DNA of 64,000 nt from Fructobacillus papyrifericola (GTDB lineage Bacteria; Bacillota; Bacilli; Lactobacillales; Lactobacillaceae). Made by a program: the position numbers and the translations under genes. Positions 16,317-24,665 of this stretch are shown one piece after another (within the stretch, counting starts at the first letter, position 1; each line of letters starts with the position of its first letter). A model generated the notes under the pieces. The model had not been told where the DNA came from and ran no database searches. It saw nothing but the letters and a program-made list of their open reading frames with translations. The stretch covers positions 1 through 64,000 of the forward strand of contig NZ_JAAMFJ010000002.1 in assembly GCF_018437235.1 (NCBI RefSeq). The letters are read 5' to 3'.

Positions 16317-17432
16317 TCACTTTTCGTCTTCTTTAGAATCGTCTGCCACCCTTTGCAAAGTCAAGGGAAAACGCAACCGGAAAGAGGAACCGGACCCGAG
16401 GGCCGATTCGACTTGGACCTGGCCGCCATAAGCCGCCACCATCTTTTTGACGATGGATAGGCCAAGGCCGTTTCCACCCGGTTGGTGCACGCGGGCCTTA
16501 TCGACCCGGTAGAAGCGATCGAAAATCCGGTCCAAGTCTTCTGCCGCAATCCCCTGGCCAAAGTCCTGAACACCAATTTCAACCCAGGAACCGGCCTTGG
16601 CTAAGGCCAGGTGGACTTCCTTTCGCTCCGTTGAGTACTTGAGGGCGTTATCCAGCAAGATGATTAACAGCTGCTCCAAGTGGTCGGGACGGATGGCGAC
16701 TTGGGCGGCCTTATCCAGGCCGTTATCAAAGGTCCAAACAAAGTCGGGGTGCAGAATTTGAAAGTCGTGATAGACCCGTTCGACCACCGGCCAAACCTGT
16801 GTCTGAACCTGGTCGGCGTTGACCGTCAGCTTTTCTGCTCGCGTCAGTTCGAGCATTTCGTTGACCAAGACTTCCATGCGCTTGATTTCGGCAAGTGATG
16901 ACGACAGGGAGTCTTCCAAGACCTCCGGGTCGTCCTTCCCCCAGCGCTCGAGGAGGTTTAAGTGCCCCTTCACAATGGCCACCGGTGTCCGCAATTCGTG
17001 GGAGACGTCTGAGACAAAGTCCTGCTGGGAGTGCACCAGGTTTTGCACCTGGCCCATCGTCTCGTTCATGACTTTGCCCAGGTTATCGAGCTCCTGGTTG
17101 TAGTGCAGGGATTCCACCCGTTCTTCTGTCAGCGGGTCCTCTTCGAAGGCGAGCATGACTTTGGTAATCTTTTTCACGGGCCAAACGAAAAACTGGGCCA
17201 GTAAGAAGGCCAGCAGAAAAATCCCAATGGCGGCAAAGGCCAAAAAGGACCACCACCAGTGACCAATGGCCGAAAAGACGGCCTTGGACAAATCAGGCCC
17301 CTGAATGACCATCAAACCGAGTATGATGCCGCAGGCGATTAGTAAAAAACCCACCGCTAAACCAAGGGTCAAGATGGCCTGACTCGTCGTCAACAGTGAG
17401 TGTTTTGAATTGTTTTGCTTCTGTTCAGCCAT
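16317..17432 (-). CDS. Sensor histidine kinase (EnvZ/ArlS/CovS class)
   Basis: A 371-aa membrane kinase: two helices (about 15-38 and 57-80) with a very short extracellular loop, a HAMP-like linker, the HisKA phospho-acceptor box SDVSHELRTPVAIV (His near 142), and the HATPase_c boxes DNALKYS (N), DFGQGIA (G1), FDRFYRVD (F) and GNGLGLSIV (G2). All are intact. The short loop suggests sensing in the membrane or from a partner. It begins one base after the stop of the response regulator, so the two are translationally linked. Confidence 0.92.
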   Translation of the reverse strand: MAEQKQNNSKHSLLTTSQAILTLGLAVGFLLIACGIILGLMVIQGPDLSKAVFSAIGHWWWSFLAFAAIGIFLLAFLLAQFFVWPVKKITKVMLAFEEDPLTEERVESLHYNQELDNLGKVMNETMGQVQNLVHSQQDFVSDVSHELRTPVAIVKGHLNLLERWGKDDPEVLEDSLSSSLAEIKRMEVLVNEMLELTRAEKLTVNADQVQTQVWPVVERVYHDFQILHPDFVWTFDNGLDKAAQVAIRPDHLEQLLIILLDNALKYSTERKEVHLALAKAGSWVEIGVQDFGQGIAAEDLDRIFDRFYRVDKARVHQPGGNGLGLSIVKKMVAAYGGQVQVESALGSGSSFRLRFPLTLQRVADDSKEDEK

Positions 17433-17433
17433 T

Positions 17434-18123
17434 TCAGCTCCGCATCACGTAGCCCGTACCACGGACCGTTTGGATATAGGAAGTCTTTGATTCCGGATCA
17501 TCCAACTTGTTGCGCAAGTATCGAATGTAAACGTCAACAACGTTCGTTTCGATCTTGGTGTCGTAGCCCCAAACCTTCTTCAACAACTTTTCGCGGGCTT
17601 GCACCACGTCGATGTTTTCAAGCAGGATCAACAAAAGGTCGTATTCGCGCTTGGTCAAGGAGATGATTTGATCATCGCGGCGAACCGTGCGGTTTTCCTT
17701 TTCCAAAGTCAGGTTCTTAAAGTTGATGACATTCAAAGAAGAACCGGTCGGTGCCTTTTCAATGTCAATTCGACGCATCAGTGAACGAACCCGGGCCAGC
17801 AATTCTTCGATGGCAAAGGGCTTAACAACGTAATCGTCGGCTCCGTAATCCAGACCAGAGACCCGGTCGATAACCGAGTCACGAGCCGTCATCATGATGA
17901 TTGGCGTCTTCTTGACTTCACGCAAGCGGCGGGCGACTTCGAAACCGTTTAATTCGGGCAGCATCAAGTCCAACAAAATCAAGTCAAAGTCTTCGGCCAA
18001 GGCGCGGTCGAGTCCCTCGCGGCCGTTTAGGACCGTCTCAATTTGGTAGCCTTCGTGCTCCAGTTCGAGCTTGACAAACTTGGCCAAGTTTTCTTCATCT
18101 TCTACAATTAAAATTCGGCTCAT
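17434..18123 (-). CDS. OmpR-family response regulator
   Basis: A 229-aa regulator with a receiver domain (residues 3-115: EDEEN acidic pair, LILLDLMLPELNGFEV phospho-Asp near 51, conserved Thr in MMTARD, Lys in DYVVKPF) and a C-terminal winged-helix Trans_Reg_C domain (130-228, ending in VRGTGYVMRS). It resembles ArlR/CovR regulators of envelope and virulence functions. The leader has an 8-bp inverted repeat at 18149-18171 that might be its own operator. It is the first gene of a two-gene operon. Confidence 0.94.
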   Translation of the reverse strand: MSRILIVEDEENLAKFVKLELEHEGYQIETVLNGREGLDRALAEDFDLILLDLMLPELNGFEVARRLREVKKTPIIMMTARDSVIDRVSGLDYGADDYVVKPFAIEELLARVRSLMRRIDIEKAPTGSSLNVINFKNLTLEKENRTVRRDDQIISLTKREYDLLLILLENIDVVQAREKLLKKVWGYDTKIETNVVDVYIRYLRNKLDDPESKTSYIQTVRGTGYVMRS

Positions 18124-18148
18124 AATCTTCTCCGCTGGGCGAATGTTC

Positions 18149-18171
18149 GTAAACGAGTCAAAATCGTTTAC
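18149..18171. repeat. Inverted repeat upstream of the response regulator
   Basis: GTAAACGA and TCGTTTAC are separated by 7 bases, between the -10-like TAAAAT (near 18204) and the start codon. It may be an operator or RNA hairpin in the 5' leader. Confidence 0.5.
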
Positions 18172-18227
18172 CGCCCTTTTAAATGAATTTCTTTTAATGG
18201 TATTTTACCATAGGTTTAAACATTATC

Positions 18228-18800
18228 TCATTTTTTAAAGAATTCGTCTAATTTTGCCAAACGGGGATCCAGTTTGGCTTCTTTTTCGGCGACTTGATCA
18301 CCTTCGGCTGCTTCGTCGGGGTGCTCCTGCAAAAACTCTGCTTCGGAAATGACCTGCCAGTCCTTGCCCTCTGGCAAGGGAGCACCGGCAGCTTCTTCCT
18401 CAGTCAAGACTTGCAGAGGTAGAGCGGAAACCAGGTTGTCCAAAACCGCCTGATCCAGGTCAACGACGTTATTGGTCAGGGGGAAAACGGCCGCATCTTC
18501 GTCGAATTGGTCGATTTTCTTTGGATCCTCCACGTAGGTTTCGTCAAGCGTCAAATCAGTTGACCAAGAAACGGGTGACAGTGACCGGGAAGAAGGCAGG
18601 ACCAAGTCTGCGTGCAAAGTCGCCTGCAGCAAATAGTCATCCTGATCATCCATCTGGACAGAGCCCGTCACCTTGATGGGTTCAGCCGTCAAAATCAAAT
18701 CGGCAAAACGTTCCTTGATCAGTGGATTCAAATCGAGTGTTTCGTCAAACTTTAATGGTTCGTTACGGTGCTTTTGCAACTGTTGTTTTGGAAATTTCAT
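18228..18800 (-). CDS. YceD family protein (DUF177)
   Basis: A 190-aa soluble acidic protein. The N-terminal half has the DUF177 layout with a beta-rich core (VTGSVQMDDQDDYLLQATLHADLVLPSSRSL), but the CxRCL zinc-like motif seen in many YceD proteins is absent. It has an extended acidic C-terminus. YceD is linked to 23S rRNA or ribosome assembly and is normally followed by rpmF. Here no rpmF follows: the next 100 bases hold only the response regulator leader. It starts 3 bases after tmcAL. Confidence 0.85.
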   Translation of the reverse strand: MKFPKQQLQKHRNEPLKFDETLDLNPLIKERFADLILTAEPIKVTGSVQMDDQDDYLLQATLHADLVLPSSRSLSPVSWSTDLTLDETYVEDPKKIDQFDEDAAVFPLTNNVVDLDQAVLDNLVSALPLQVLTEEEAAGAPLPEGKDWQVISEAEFLQEHPDEAAEGDQVAEKEAKLDPRLAKLDEFFKK

Positions 18801-18803
18801 GAC

Positions 18804-19991
18804 TTAGTCCTCTTCTCGTATGTAGTGGATGGGTCGTCTGGTCAGGTCCTGTTGGTTCTGACTGTTACTCTGCTCGGCCAGTAGCTGCCAAATCAAGCCG
18901 GCCTTGTAGTCCAGGCGGAGGTTGGCCTTAGCGAGGCCTTGGTCCACCCGGGAAATGATGGGCAGGCGGGCCTTGCGCTTGACTTCAGATAGGTAGGCCT
19001 GACCCTGGTCGGTAAAGCCGAGCAAACGAATGTAAGAATCGGCCATGGCCGCTTGCATCTGGTCGACTTTAATGTTTAAGAGCGTGTAAAGCATGGTCCG
19101 TTGCATCCGGGCGAAGGTGTAGCGCTTTGACTTAACCGCCTTGATGAAGGACTGGTAAGATTGCGGCGCTTCCTTGGCCGTGGCCACACCGACCAAGCGG
19201 TGCTCCAGGCCTTCGGCCATCTGGTAAACCTGTCCCAACTGCCCCACCGTATCTGTGAGCAAGCGATAGCGAAGTAGGTTGAAAAAGATTCCTTCAAAGG
19301 CTAGCGTATTGGGCTTTTCCTTCAGTGCCTCTAAGGTGTCTTTTGGAACGACCCGTTCAACCTTCTCCCACTTGCCCTTGTGAAGGGCCAGGCGGATGGA
19401 GGAAGCCGAGGCGATTTCTTGGTCCTCGTCAATGGTCTGATCGTGATAAGCGGCTTCCTTACGGGCAATCGGATGCAGTTTCATCGAAAGACCCAGCTTC
19501 AACACCGCCTTGGCATAGGAGAAGGCCAGAATATCGTTTGGATCTTCCAGTTTAAAACCGGTCTGTTCCTCTAGTTCTGCCGCATAGGCCGCTGCATAGG
19601 TCTGGGCCTTATCCGCTTTTTTATCCTCTGTTTGAATGGCTTCGGCCTGCTTGGCCAAGTCCATAAAGTCAATTTCTGGGTGTTCAGAGCCAAAAACCAG
19701 CTCCTCAACTCCGAGTGCCGCCAGAATTTTGACGGCCCCCTCGGCAAAGAGATGACCCGGCTGAACGACCGAAAAGACCGGCAGTTCGACCATCAGGTCG
19801 GCCCCGTTGTGCAGGGCTAACTTGGTCCGTTCCCACTTGTCCAAGATTGCTGGTTCGCCCCGCTGCACAAAATTTCCGGACATGACGACGACAGCAGCAT
19901 CCGCCCCGGTCACCCGTTTGGCTTCCTGCAGGTGGTAGGCATGGCCGTTATGGAAGGGATTGTATTCGGCAATGATTCCGACTGCCTTCAT
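18804..19991 (-). CDS. tmcAL: tRNA(Met) cytidine acetate ligase TmcAL (YlbM)
   Basis: Makes N4-acetylcytidine at the wobble position of elongator tRNA-Met from acetate and ATP. The 395-aa protein has the nucleotidyltransferase start VGIIAEYNPFHNGHAYHL with the HxGH signature, then SGNFVQRGEPAI and the C-terminal HIGH-family features typical of YlbM. Start MKAVGIIAEYNPFHNGH at 19991 overlaps the methyltransferase stop (ATGA), indicating translational coupling. An upstream in-frame start at 20012 is less likely. Length matches the family. Confidence 0.93.
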   Translation of the reverse strand: MKAVGIIAEYNPFHNGHAYHLQEAKRVTGADAAVVVMSGNFVQRGEPAILDKWERTKLALHNGADLMVELPVFSVVQPGHLFAEGAVKILAALGVEELVFGSEHPEIDFMDLAKQAEAIQTEDKKADKAQTYAAAYAAELEEQTGFKLEDPNDILAFSYAKAVLKLGLSMKLHPIARKEAAYHDQTIDEDQEIASASSIRLALHKGKWEKVERVVPKDTLEALKEKPNTLAFEGIFFNLLRYRLLTDTVGQLGQVYQMAEGLEHRLVGVATAKEAPQSYQSFIKAVKSKRYTFARMQRTMLYTLLNIKVDQMQAAMADSYIRLLGFTDQGQAYLSEVKRKARLPIISRVDQGLAKANLRLDYKAGLIWQLLAEQSNSQNQQDLTRRPIHYIREED

Positions 19992-20749
19992 GACTTTGCT
20001 CCTTTTTGACACTGGAAGAACCAGCGACTATCTTCTGCACTGGCTTCCTTCTTGAAAAAGTCGGCCCCGACCTGAATGTTTGTAAAGCCAACTTCTTTCA
20101 ACATGGCTAAGTAGTCGGCCATGTCGTAGGTTTGCTCGTGATGGACCTCGCGGACCAGCTTAAAGGCGTCCAGCCCCTCGTCGTATAAGAAGAACTTCAA
20201 GTCGTGGTCAACCGAATTCTCTTCCTCGCCAAAAAAGGCCGTCCACATGAAAATCTTTTCCGGATCCTCGTCGTTGTTGTAGTAAAAGTCCGCGTAGTCC
20301 TCGTTGACCATCTTTGGTGTGATGACATCAAAGAGGAAGGTTCCGCCCTCTTCCAAATGCTCGTAGGCCTGTTGAATTCCGAAAAGGAAGTCCTCCTTGC
20401 TTGGCAGGTAGTTCAACGTGTCAGCAAAGGATACAATGGCCGGATAGCGTTCCTCCCAGTCGGAAAAGTCGCGAATGTCAGCCTGCAACAAGCGCAAGTC
20501 AACAGCCGCTGCAGCCGCATGGTCCTGGGCTAAACCAAGCATCGGTGCCGACAAATCGAGCAAGTCGACCTGGTAGCCAGTCTGGGCCAATAAAACGGCC
20601 AACCGGCCGGCCCCACCGCCCAAGTCAAGCAGCTTTCCCGGAGCAATCCGGTCTTTGACAAGCTTGGCCCAGTCCTCGTATAACTGCCCGTCAAAGAGCT
20701 CGTCATAGAGTTCGGCAAAAGTTTGGTAAGGCTGTTCTTCTTTGGCCAT
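19988..20749 (-). CDS. Class I SAM-dependent methyltransferase (YqeM family)
   Basis: A 253-aa cytoplasmic methyltransferase with motif I LLDLGGGAGRLAVLLAQ near residue 40, an acidic residue ending strand 2 (VDLLDLS) and ADIRDF in the motif II region. It lies in the conserved yqeK-rsfS-yqeM block, so YqeM is the likely family. The substrate is not known. SD AAGGAGG. The leader between rsfS and this gene has a long hairpin (20778-20803) that might modulate expression. Confidence 0.88.
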   Translation of the reverse strand: MAKEEQPYQTFAELYDELFDGQLYEDWAKLVKDRIAPGKLLDLGGGAGRLAVLLAQTGYQVDLLDLSAPMLGLAQDHAAAAAVDLRLLQADIRDFSDWEERYPAIVSFADTLNYLPSKEDFLFGIQQAYEHLEEGGTFLFDVITPKMVNEDYADFYYNNDEDPEKIFMWTAFFGEEENSVDHDLKFFLYDEGLDAFKLVREVHHEQTYDMADYLAMLKEVGFTNIQVGADFFKKEASAEDSRWFFQCQKGAKS

Positions 20750-20811
20750 GCTGGCCTCCTTTCACGTCGAAAGGGCCATCCGGGTTAAACGCACCCAAAT
20801 GGCCCTCTTTT

Positions 20812-21174
20812 TTACTCGCTTACGTAGTCGGACAAGTCCAGTGATTTGGCATCGTACCAGAGCTTATCCAAGTGGTAAAAGTCACGGGATTCTTCATCGA
20901 AGACGTGCACAATCACGTCACCCAAGTCCAAAACAACCCACTGGGCTTTTTCAAAGCCTTCGATGTGGTCGATTGGATAACCGGCTGCAACAACTTCTTC
21001 CTTCACTTCGCGGGCAATCGCTTGGACCTGACGGGTCGAGCTAGCCGATGCCAAAACGAAGTAGTCAGCCAAGAGGGAAACACCTTGCATGTCTAAGGCT
21101 GTCACGTCTTCACCACGCTTGTTATCGATGGCTTCTAAAACCGTCTTCAACAATTCCTTGCTTTCTTGGACCAT
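20812..21174 (-). CDS. rsfS: Ribosomal silencing factor RsfS
   Basis: A 120-aa protein that binds uL14 on the large ribosomal subunit and blocks subunit joining when nutrients are low. Family motifs include DVTALDMQGVSLLADYFVLASA, RQVQAIAREV, EGFEKAQWVVLDLGDVIVHVF and FYHLDKLW. Length and motifs are normal. It follows yqeK by 11 bases in the yqe operon. Confidence 0.95.
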   Translation of the reverse strand: MVQESKELLKTVLEAIDNKRGEDVTALDMQGVSLLADYFVLASASSTRQVQAIAREVKEEVVAAGYPIDHIEGFEKAQWVVLDLGDVIVHVFDEESRDFYHLDKLWYDAKSLDLSDYVSE

Positions 21175-21185
21175 AAAATCTCCTT

Positions 21186-21776
21186 TTACTTTTGTAAATA
21201 AGCTGCCCAGTCATTGTAGGCATCAAACGTCTTTGGATAAATCACTTGTTCTTTACTTGCTAGGTAGGACAAGGTGTGGGCCAACTGGTAGAAAACCCCT
21301 TGGCCCAAGGACTGGTCCGTCAAAGAACGGGCCTCTTCAACACCGGGAAAGTCCCGGCCGGTCTCAAGGTAGTCGGCCATGAAAATGACTTTATCAAGGG
21401 TGGTCATTTCCTCATGACCGCCCCCCGTTGTGTGCAGGCGAATGGCCTGCAAAATGGCTGGGTCCTTAATGCCCAGTTCGTCTTTGACGAATTCGGCCCC
21501 AACAACCCCGTGCCAAATGGGATTCCCCCACTTTTTTAAGGATGCCGGTAGCTTGGCCTGGTCAATCTTTTCTAAAAAGTCGGCCGCGCTGCGTTCCTTG
21601 GCATAGTCGTGCACCAGGCCGGCTAAAGCCGCCTCTTTCACGTCCACGCCGTTTTGCTTGGCTAACTTGACGGCATAGTCCGAGACCCGCAGGCAGTGTT
21701 CATAGCGGTGTTTGGACAGATGTGCTGCCACTTTTTCCTTGTAAACTGCAAGTGCTTGCTCATTTTCTGCTGTCAT
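21186..21776 (-). CDS. yqeK: HD-domain nucleotide hydrolase YqeK
   Basis: A 196-aa HD-superfamily protein; family members hydrolyse diadenosine tetraphosphate symmetrically. Metal-binding residues are seen in SKHRYEHCLRVSDYA (His), LVHDYAKER (His-Asp) and HTTGG plus MADYLE. In most Firmicutes yqeK directly follows nadD; here yhbY is directly upstream and no nadD lies between (10-base gap). All key residues are present. Confidence 0.93.
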   Translation of the reverse strand: MTAENEQALAVYKEKVAAHLSKHRYEHCLRVSDYAVKLAKQNGVDVKEAALAGLVHDYAKERSAADFLEKIDQAKLPASLKKWGNPIWHGVVGAEFVKDELGIKDPAILQAIRLHTTGGGHEEMTTLDKVIFMADYLETGRDFPGVEEARSLTDQSLGQGVFYQLAHTLSYLASKEQVIYPKTFDAYNDWAAYLQK

Positions 21777-21786
21777 GTCTGCCCCC

Positions 21787-22101
21787 TTAAGCGAGTTTGT
21801 TAATTTCTAAGGAGTACTTCACGTACTTTTCGTCCTTGGCTTCTTCGTAAAGAAGAACCGTCTTCCCGATTACCTGGGCAACCGTGATATTGGACTTGGC
21901 CTCGATAAAGGCCGCCAGTTCCTTGGCAGAAAGCTCGGAGCCCTGTTGCACGTTCACCTTGATCAGTTCACGCTTGGCCAAGGCCTTTTCAACTTCGGCT
22001 AACCACTCTTCTGAAGCGCCGGCCTTTCCGATTGAAAAGATTGGGCTCAAAGTATTGGCTTGCGAACGCAAGTATCGTTTTTGTTTACCAGTTAATTGCA
22101 T
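21787..22101 (-). CDS. yhbY: YhbY/YqeI family RNA-binding protein
   Basis: A 104-aa CRS1-YhbY (CRM) domain protein that binds pre-50S ribosomal RNA. Typical features are LTGKQKRYLRSQANTLSPIFSIGKAG and LIKVNVQQGSE, ending in IGKTVLLYE. It starts on the yqeH stop (TAATG overlap). It supports the ribosome-assembly theme of this operon. Confidence 0.94.
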   Translation of the reverse strand: MQLTGKQKRYLRSQANTLSPIFSIGKAGASEEWLAEVEKALAKRELIKVNVQQGSELSAKELAAFIEAKSNITVAQVIGKTVLLYEEAKDEKYVKYSLEINKLA

Positions 22102-23264
22102 TAAATCATGGCCTTTCTCAAAAATACGGCAACGCCTGCTGGTGCGTATCCCTTAACGGTCACACCGGCTGGCAGAGTAATGAAACCAAGACCGGCAAAC
22201 ACCAAATCAGCAGCCGTCTTGGTCTTGAATTCGTGACCCACGAGCTTGGCAGACTGATCCTTTGGCACGGGTGCTAACAAGCTTCCCTGGTGCTTCTCGT
22301 AAAAGTCATCGGCCCCGGCCATCTTGGTCCGGTGCAGGTTCAAGTTGTTTTCAAAGTAGAAAGTCGCTGAGGTCTTCTGATCGCCAACACCAGCCAGCAA
22401 GTCAAAGCGTGCCAAACCACCAATGAAAATGGTTTGTTCCGGATTCAGTTGATAAGTCCGGGCTTTAATCTCGTTTTTCGGCAGGACGTACTTCAAGTCC
22501 TTGTCTGAAACCTGGTGGGCGTACTGATCGGCCTTGATAATTCCAGGCGTATCAATCAAAGCCTTGCCATCGTCTAAGGGAATGGCAATCTGGTCAAGGG
22601 TCGTGCCTGGGAAACGGGAGGTTGTGATCAACTCCTGAACACCGGTCTTGGACTTGATGATTTGGTTAATCAAGGTTGACTTACCAACGTTGGTCGTCCC
22701 AACGACGTAAACGTCTCGACCGGCGCGTAACTCATCGATGGTCGATAGAATGTCGTCCAAATTGGCCGGGTGAGCAGCAGAGGTCAAAGCAACGTCAACG
22801 GGCTTAATCCCCTGCTCCTTCAACTGACCACGGACCCAGTCCTTAATCTTGTTTGGCTTCAAGGACTTGGGCAACAAATCAACCTTGTTGCCGACCACAA
22901 AGATGGGATTGTCGGAACCAACGAAACGGGGCAGGCCCGGAATCGTCGAACCGGAAAAGTCAAAGAGATCCAAAACATAGACAATCAAGGCCTTGGCTTC
23001 CGAAACCTGGTGCAAGAGCTTGATAAAGTCGTCGTCAGTCAAAGAAACCGGTTGGATTTCGTTGTAGTGGCGCAAGCGGAAGCAGCGCTGGCAGAGCAAC
23101 TGCTCGGATTCCAGCTGCTTTTGCAAAGCTGACATGGGGAGAAAACCAACCTCTTCCTTATCAGTTGTTTGCATCTTGGCTCCACAGCCAATGCAGTAAA
23201 GCCCTTCTTCTAAGGCTTCTTGCACCTCTTCTTTTGTGGCCATCGTTGCTTCTTTTTCTACCAT
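22101..23264 (-). CDS. yqeH: Ribosome biogenesis GTPase YqeH
   Basis: A circularly permuted GTPase of 387 aa for 30S maturation. Order: N-terminal zinc ribbon (CIGCGAKMQ ... CQRCF), G4 NKVDL near 150, G5, then G1 GTTNVGKSTL near 195 and G3 DTPG, followed by a C-terminal domain. Start at 23264 (MVEKEAT) or 23243 (MATKEEV); both have only weak SDs, so the first residue is uncertain. aroE, usually next, is instead in the aromatic operon at 49739. Confidence 0.95.
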   Translation of the reverse strand: MVEKEATMATKEEVQEALEEGLYCIGCGAKMQTTDKEEVGFLPMSALQKQLESEQLLCQRCFRLRHYNEIQPVSLTDDDFIKLLHQVSEAKALIVYVLDLFDFSGSTIPGLPRFVGSDNPIFVVGNKVDLLPKSLKPNKIKDWVRGQLKEQGIKPVDVALTSAAHPANLDDILSTIDELRAGRDVYVVGTTNVGKSTLINQIIKSKTGVQELITTSRFPGTTLDQIAIPLDDGKALIDTPGIIKADQYAHQVSDKDLKYVLPKNEIKARTYQLNPEQTIFIGGLARFDLLAGVGDQKTSATFYFENNLNLHRTKMAGADDFYEKHQGSLLAPVPKDQSAKLVGHEFKTKTAADLVFAGLGFITLPAGVTVKGYAPAGVAVFLRKAMI

Positions 23265-23270
23265 ATAGGC

Positions 23271-23822
23271 TTAGTCTTCCTTTGCTTGAGCGGCCTCTGT
23301 CAACGAATCGTAAAAGACCAGGCCCTTCTTTTTATAAATCATTTTCTTTGCTTGGTTTTCAATGAACCGGTTGACCCAAGTCTGCCACATGTCCGATTCA
23401 ATCAAGCGCTCCACCAAAACGGAGGGCACACCGGCTAAGTGGGAGGCCCAGACGTCGGTCAGCATTTGGTCGCCAACCATCAGGACTTCGTCCTTTTTCA
23501 AGTCCCGTTCGCGCAGGACTTTTAAAATGCCCCGTGGCAGCGGCTTCAAGGACCAGGCCGTGTAATCAACGTCCAGGTCACCAACCGCCTTTTGAACACG
23601 CTCCCAGGTGTTGTTTGACACAACAATCACCTCGATACCGGCCGCCTTGGTCTCCTTCAACCATTCGTGCAACTCAGGGGTCCCCTGTGGATTATTCCAG
23701 GCTAAAAGCGTGTTATCCAAGTCGGTCAACACGGCTTTGATATTGTGCTTTTTCAATTCGGGAACGGATAAATCGTAAACGGATTTAACACAGTAAGTTG
23801 GCTTTAAAAAGTTTAGGACCAT
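23271..23822 (-). CDS. YqeG family HAD phosphatase
   Basis: A 183-aa HAD IIIA protein with motif I LTDLDNTLLAW (nucleophile Asp), motif II VVSNN, motif III Lys (LKPLPRG) and motif IV VGDQMLTDV. Physiological substrate unknown; some relatives dephosphorylate phosphatidylglycerophosphate, but YqeG is unproven for this. First gene of the yqe operon, start at 23822 preferred over a GTG 12 bases upstream. The promoter -10 TATAAT lies about 35 bases upstream. Confidence 0.88.
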   Translation of the reverse strand: MVLNFLKPTYCVKSVYDLSVPELKKHNIKAVLTDLDNTLLAWNNPQGTPELHEWLKETKAAGIEVIVVSNNTWERVQKAVGDLDVDYTAWSLKPLPRGILKVLRERDLKKDEVLMVGDQMLTDVWASHLAGVPSVLVERLIESDMWQTWVNRFIENQAKKMIYKKKGLVFYDSLTEAAQAKED

Positions 23823-23882
23823 GCTTTTTCTCACTTCATTATTTACGTCTTATTATACACGAAATAACTGGCTTTCTGGGAC

Positions 23883-23906
23883 AAAAAAAGACCCCAAAAG
23901 GGGCCT
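23883..23906 (-). terminator. Terminator of the APF-like gene
   Basis: On the minus strand GGCCCC-TTTT-GGGGTC is followed by seven T, about 20 bases after the stop codon at 23928. Confidence 0.85.
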
Positions 23907-23927
23907 TCCATCCGACAAACAATTGGT

Positions 23928-24527
23928 TTAGTACCAACCGTTTGATTGGAAATGCGCGATGGCGTTTGCTACTGATCCATAGCGAGCCGCAATGTAACCT
24001 TGCATGGCTTGCAATTGGACAGCGTAATTACCACGGTAGTCTTGACCAGCTGCATAAGTTGCATAGGCTGATTCAGACAATTGACCGATTCCGTAGAAAG
24101 AACCGTTCGATGCGTTGACATTTCCGCTGGATTCACGTTGGATTAACCAGTTGATATCCCCGGAAGCATCAGAAGTAGTGGTAGTCGTTGCGGCAGAAGA
24201 TGCCGTAGAAGTCGTTGCAGTACTTGATTGGGTGCTTACCGCAGTCGTAGCAGCTGAAGCTGCTTGGCTGGAAGTGTCGTCAGCTGACGTGTCTGTAGTA
24301 GACGCATCAGTATCGGCGGCGGCTTCTTGACTGACTGCTGAAAGTTCAATGCTCTTAATGTTATCCAATGATGAAACCGCCGTTTTGACAGTCTTACCAT
24401 TAACGGAGCCAGCAACCTTAGCAGCTTGGTCAGTCGTGGATTTAGAACTATTAAATTGTGAGTTAACAGCGGTCAATGCGAGACCGACAACTGCAACACT
24501 AGTAAGTAAAATTTTATTAAACATCAT
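23928..24527 (-). CDS. Secreted APF-like cell-wall protein with lysozyme-like C-terminal domain
   Basis: A 199-aa exported protein: signal peptide or N-terminal anchor (residues 1-22, ILLTSVAVVGLALTAVNS), a long Ser/Thr/Ala-rich low-complexity linker (about 60-125, full of TTTT and SSA), and a C-terminal domain of the aggregation-promoting factor/IsaA type (INWLIQRESSGNVNASNGSF, then GIGQLSESAY, ending ARYGSVANAIAHFQSNGWY). The Glu in RESSGN is the likely catalytic residue of a transglycosylase-like fold. It should remodel peptidoglycan at the surface. The leader is about 140 bases with no strong SD. Confidence 0.88.
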   Translation of the reverse strand: MMFNKILLTSVAVVGLALTAVNSQFNSSKSTTDQAAKVAGSVNGKTVKTAVSSLDNIKSIELSAVSQEAAADTDASTTDTSADDTSSQAASAATTAVSTQSSTATTSTASSAATTTTTSDASGDINWLIQRESSGNVNASNGSFYGIGQLSESAYATYAAGQDYRGNYAVQLQAMQGYIAARYGSVANAIAHFQSNGWY

Positions 24528-24665
24528 GTCTTACATTATTCCCGATAGAGATTATCTGAAGATTAAAGTGAGAATTTCATCATTTTAATCAAAGAAATAA
24601 GTAATCAAACCTCCGTTGTCTTTCCGTGAAACAACCGCGTTGAGCGGGCGTTTGTGTGGTGTTCT

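Noticed and set aside
20778-20803. Hairpin with T-run on the plus strand between rsfS and yqeM
   Set aside because: The T-run is on the plus strand, but all genes here are on the minus strand, so it is more likely a leader hairpin of the methyltransferase gene than a functional terminator.
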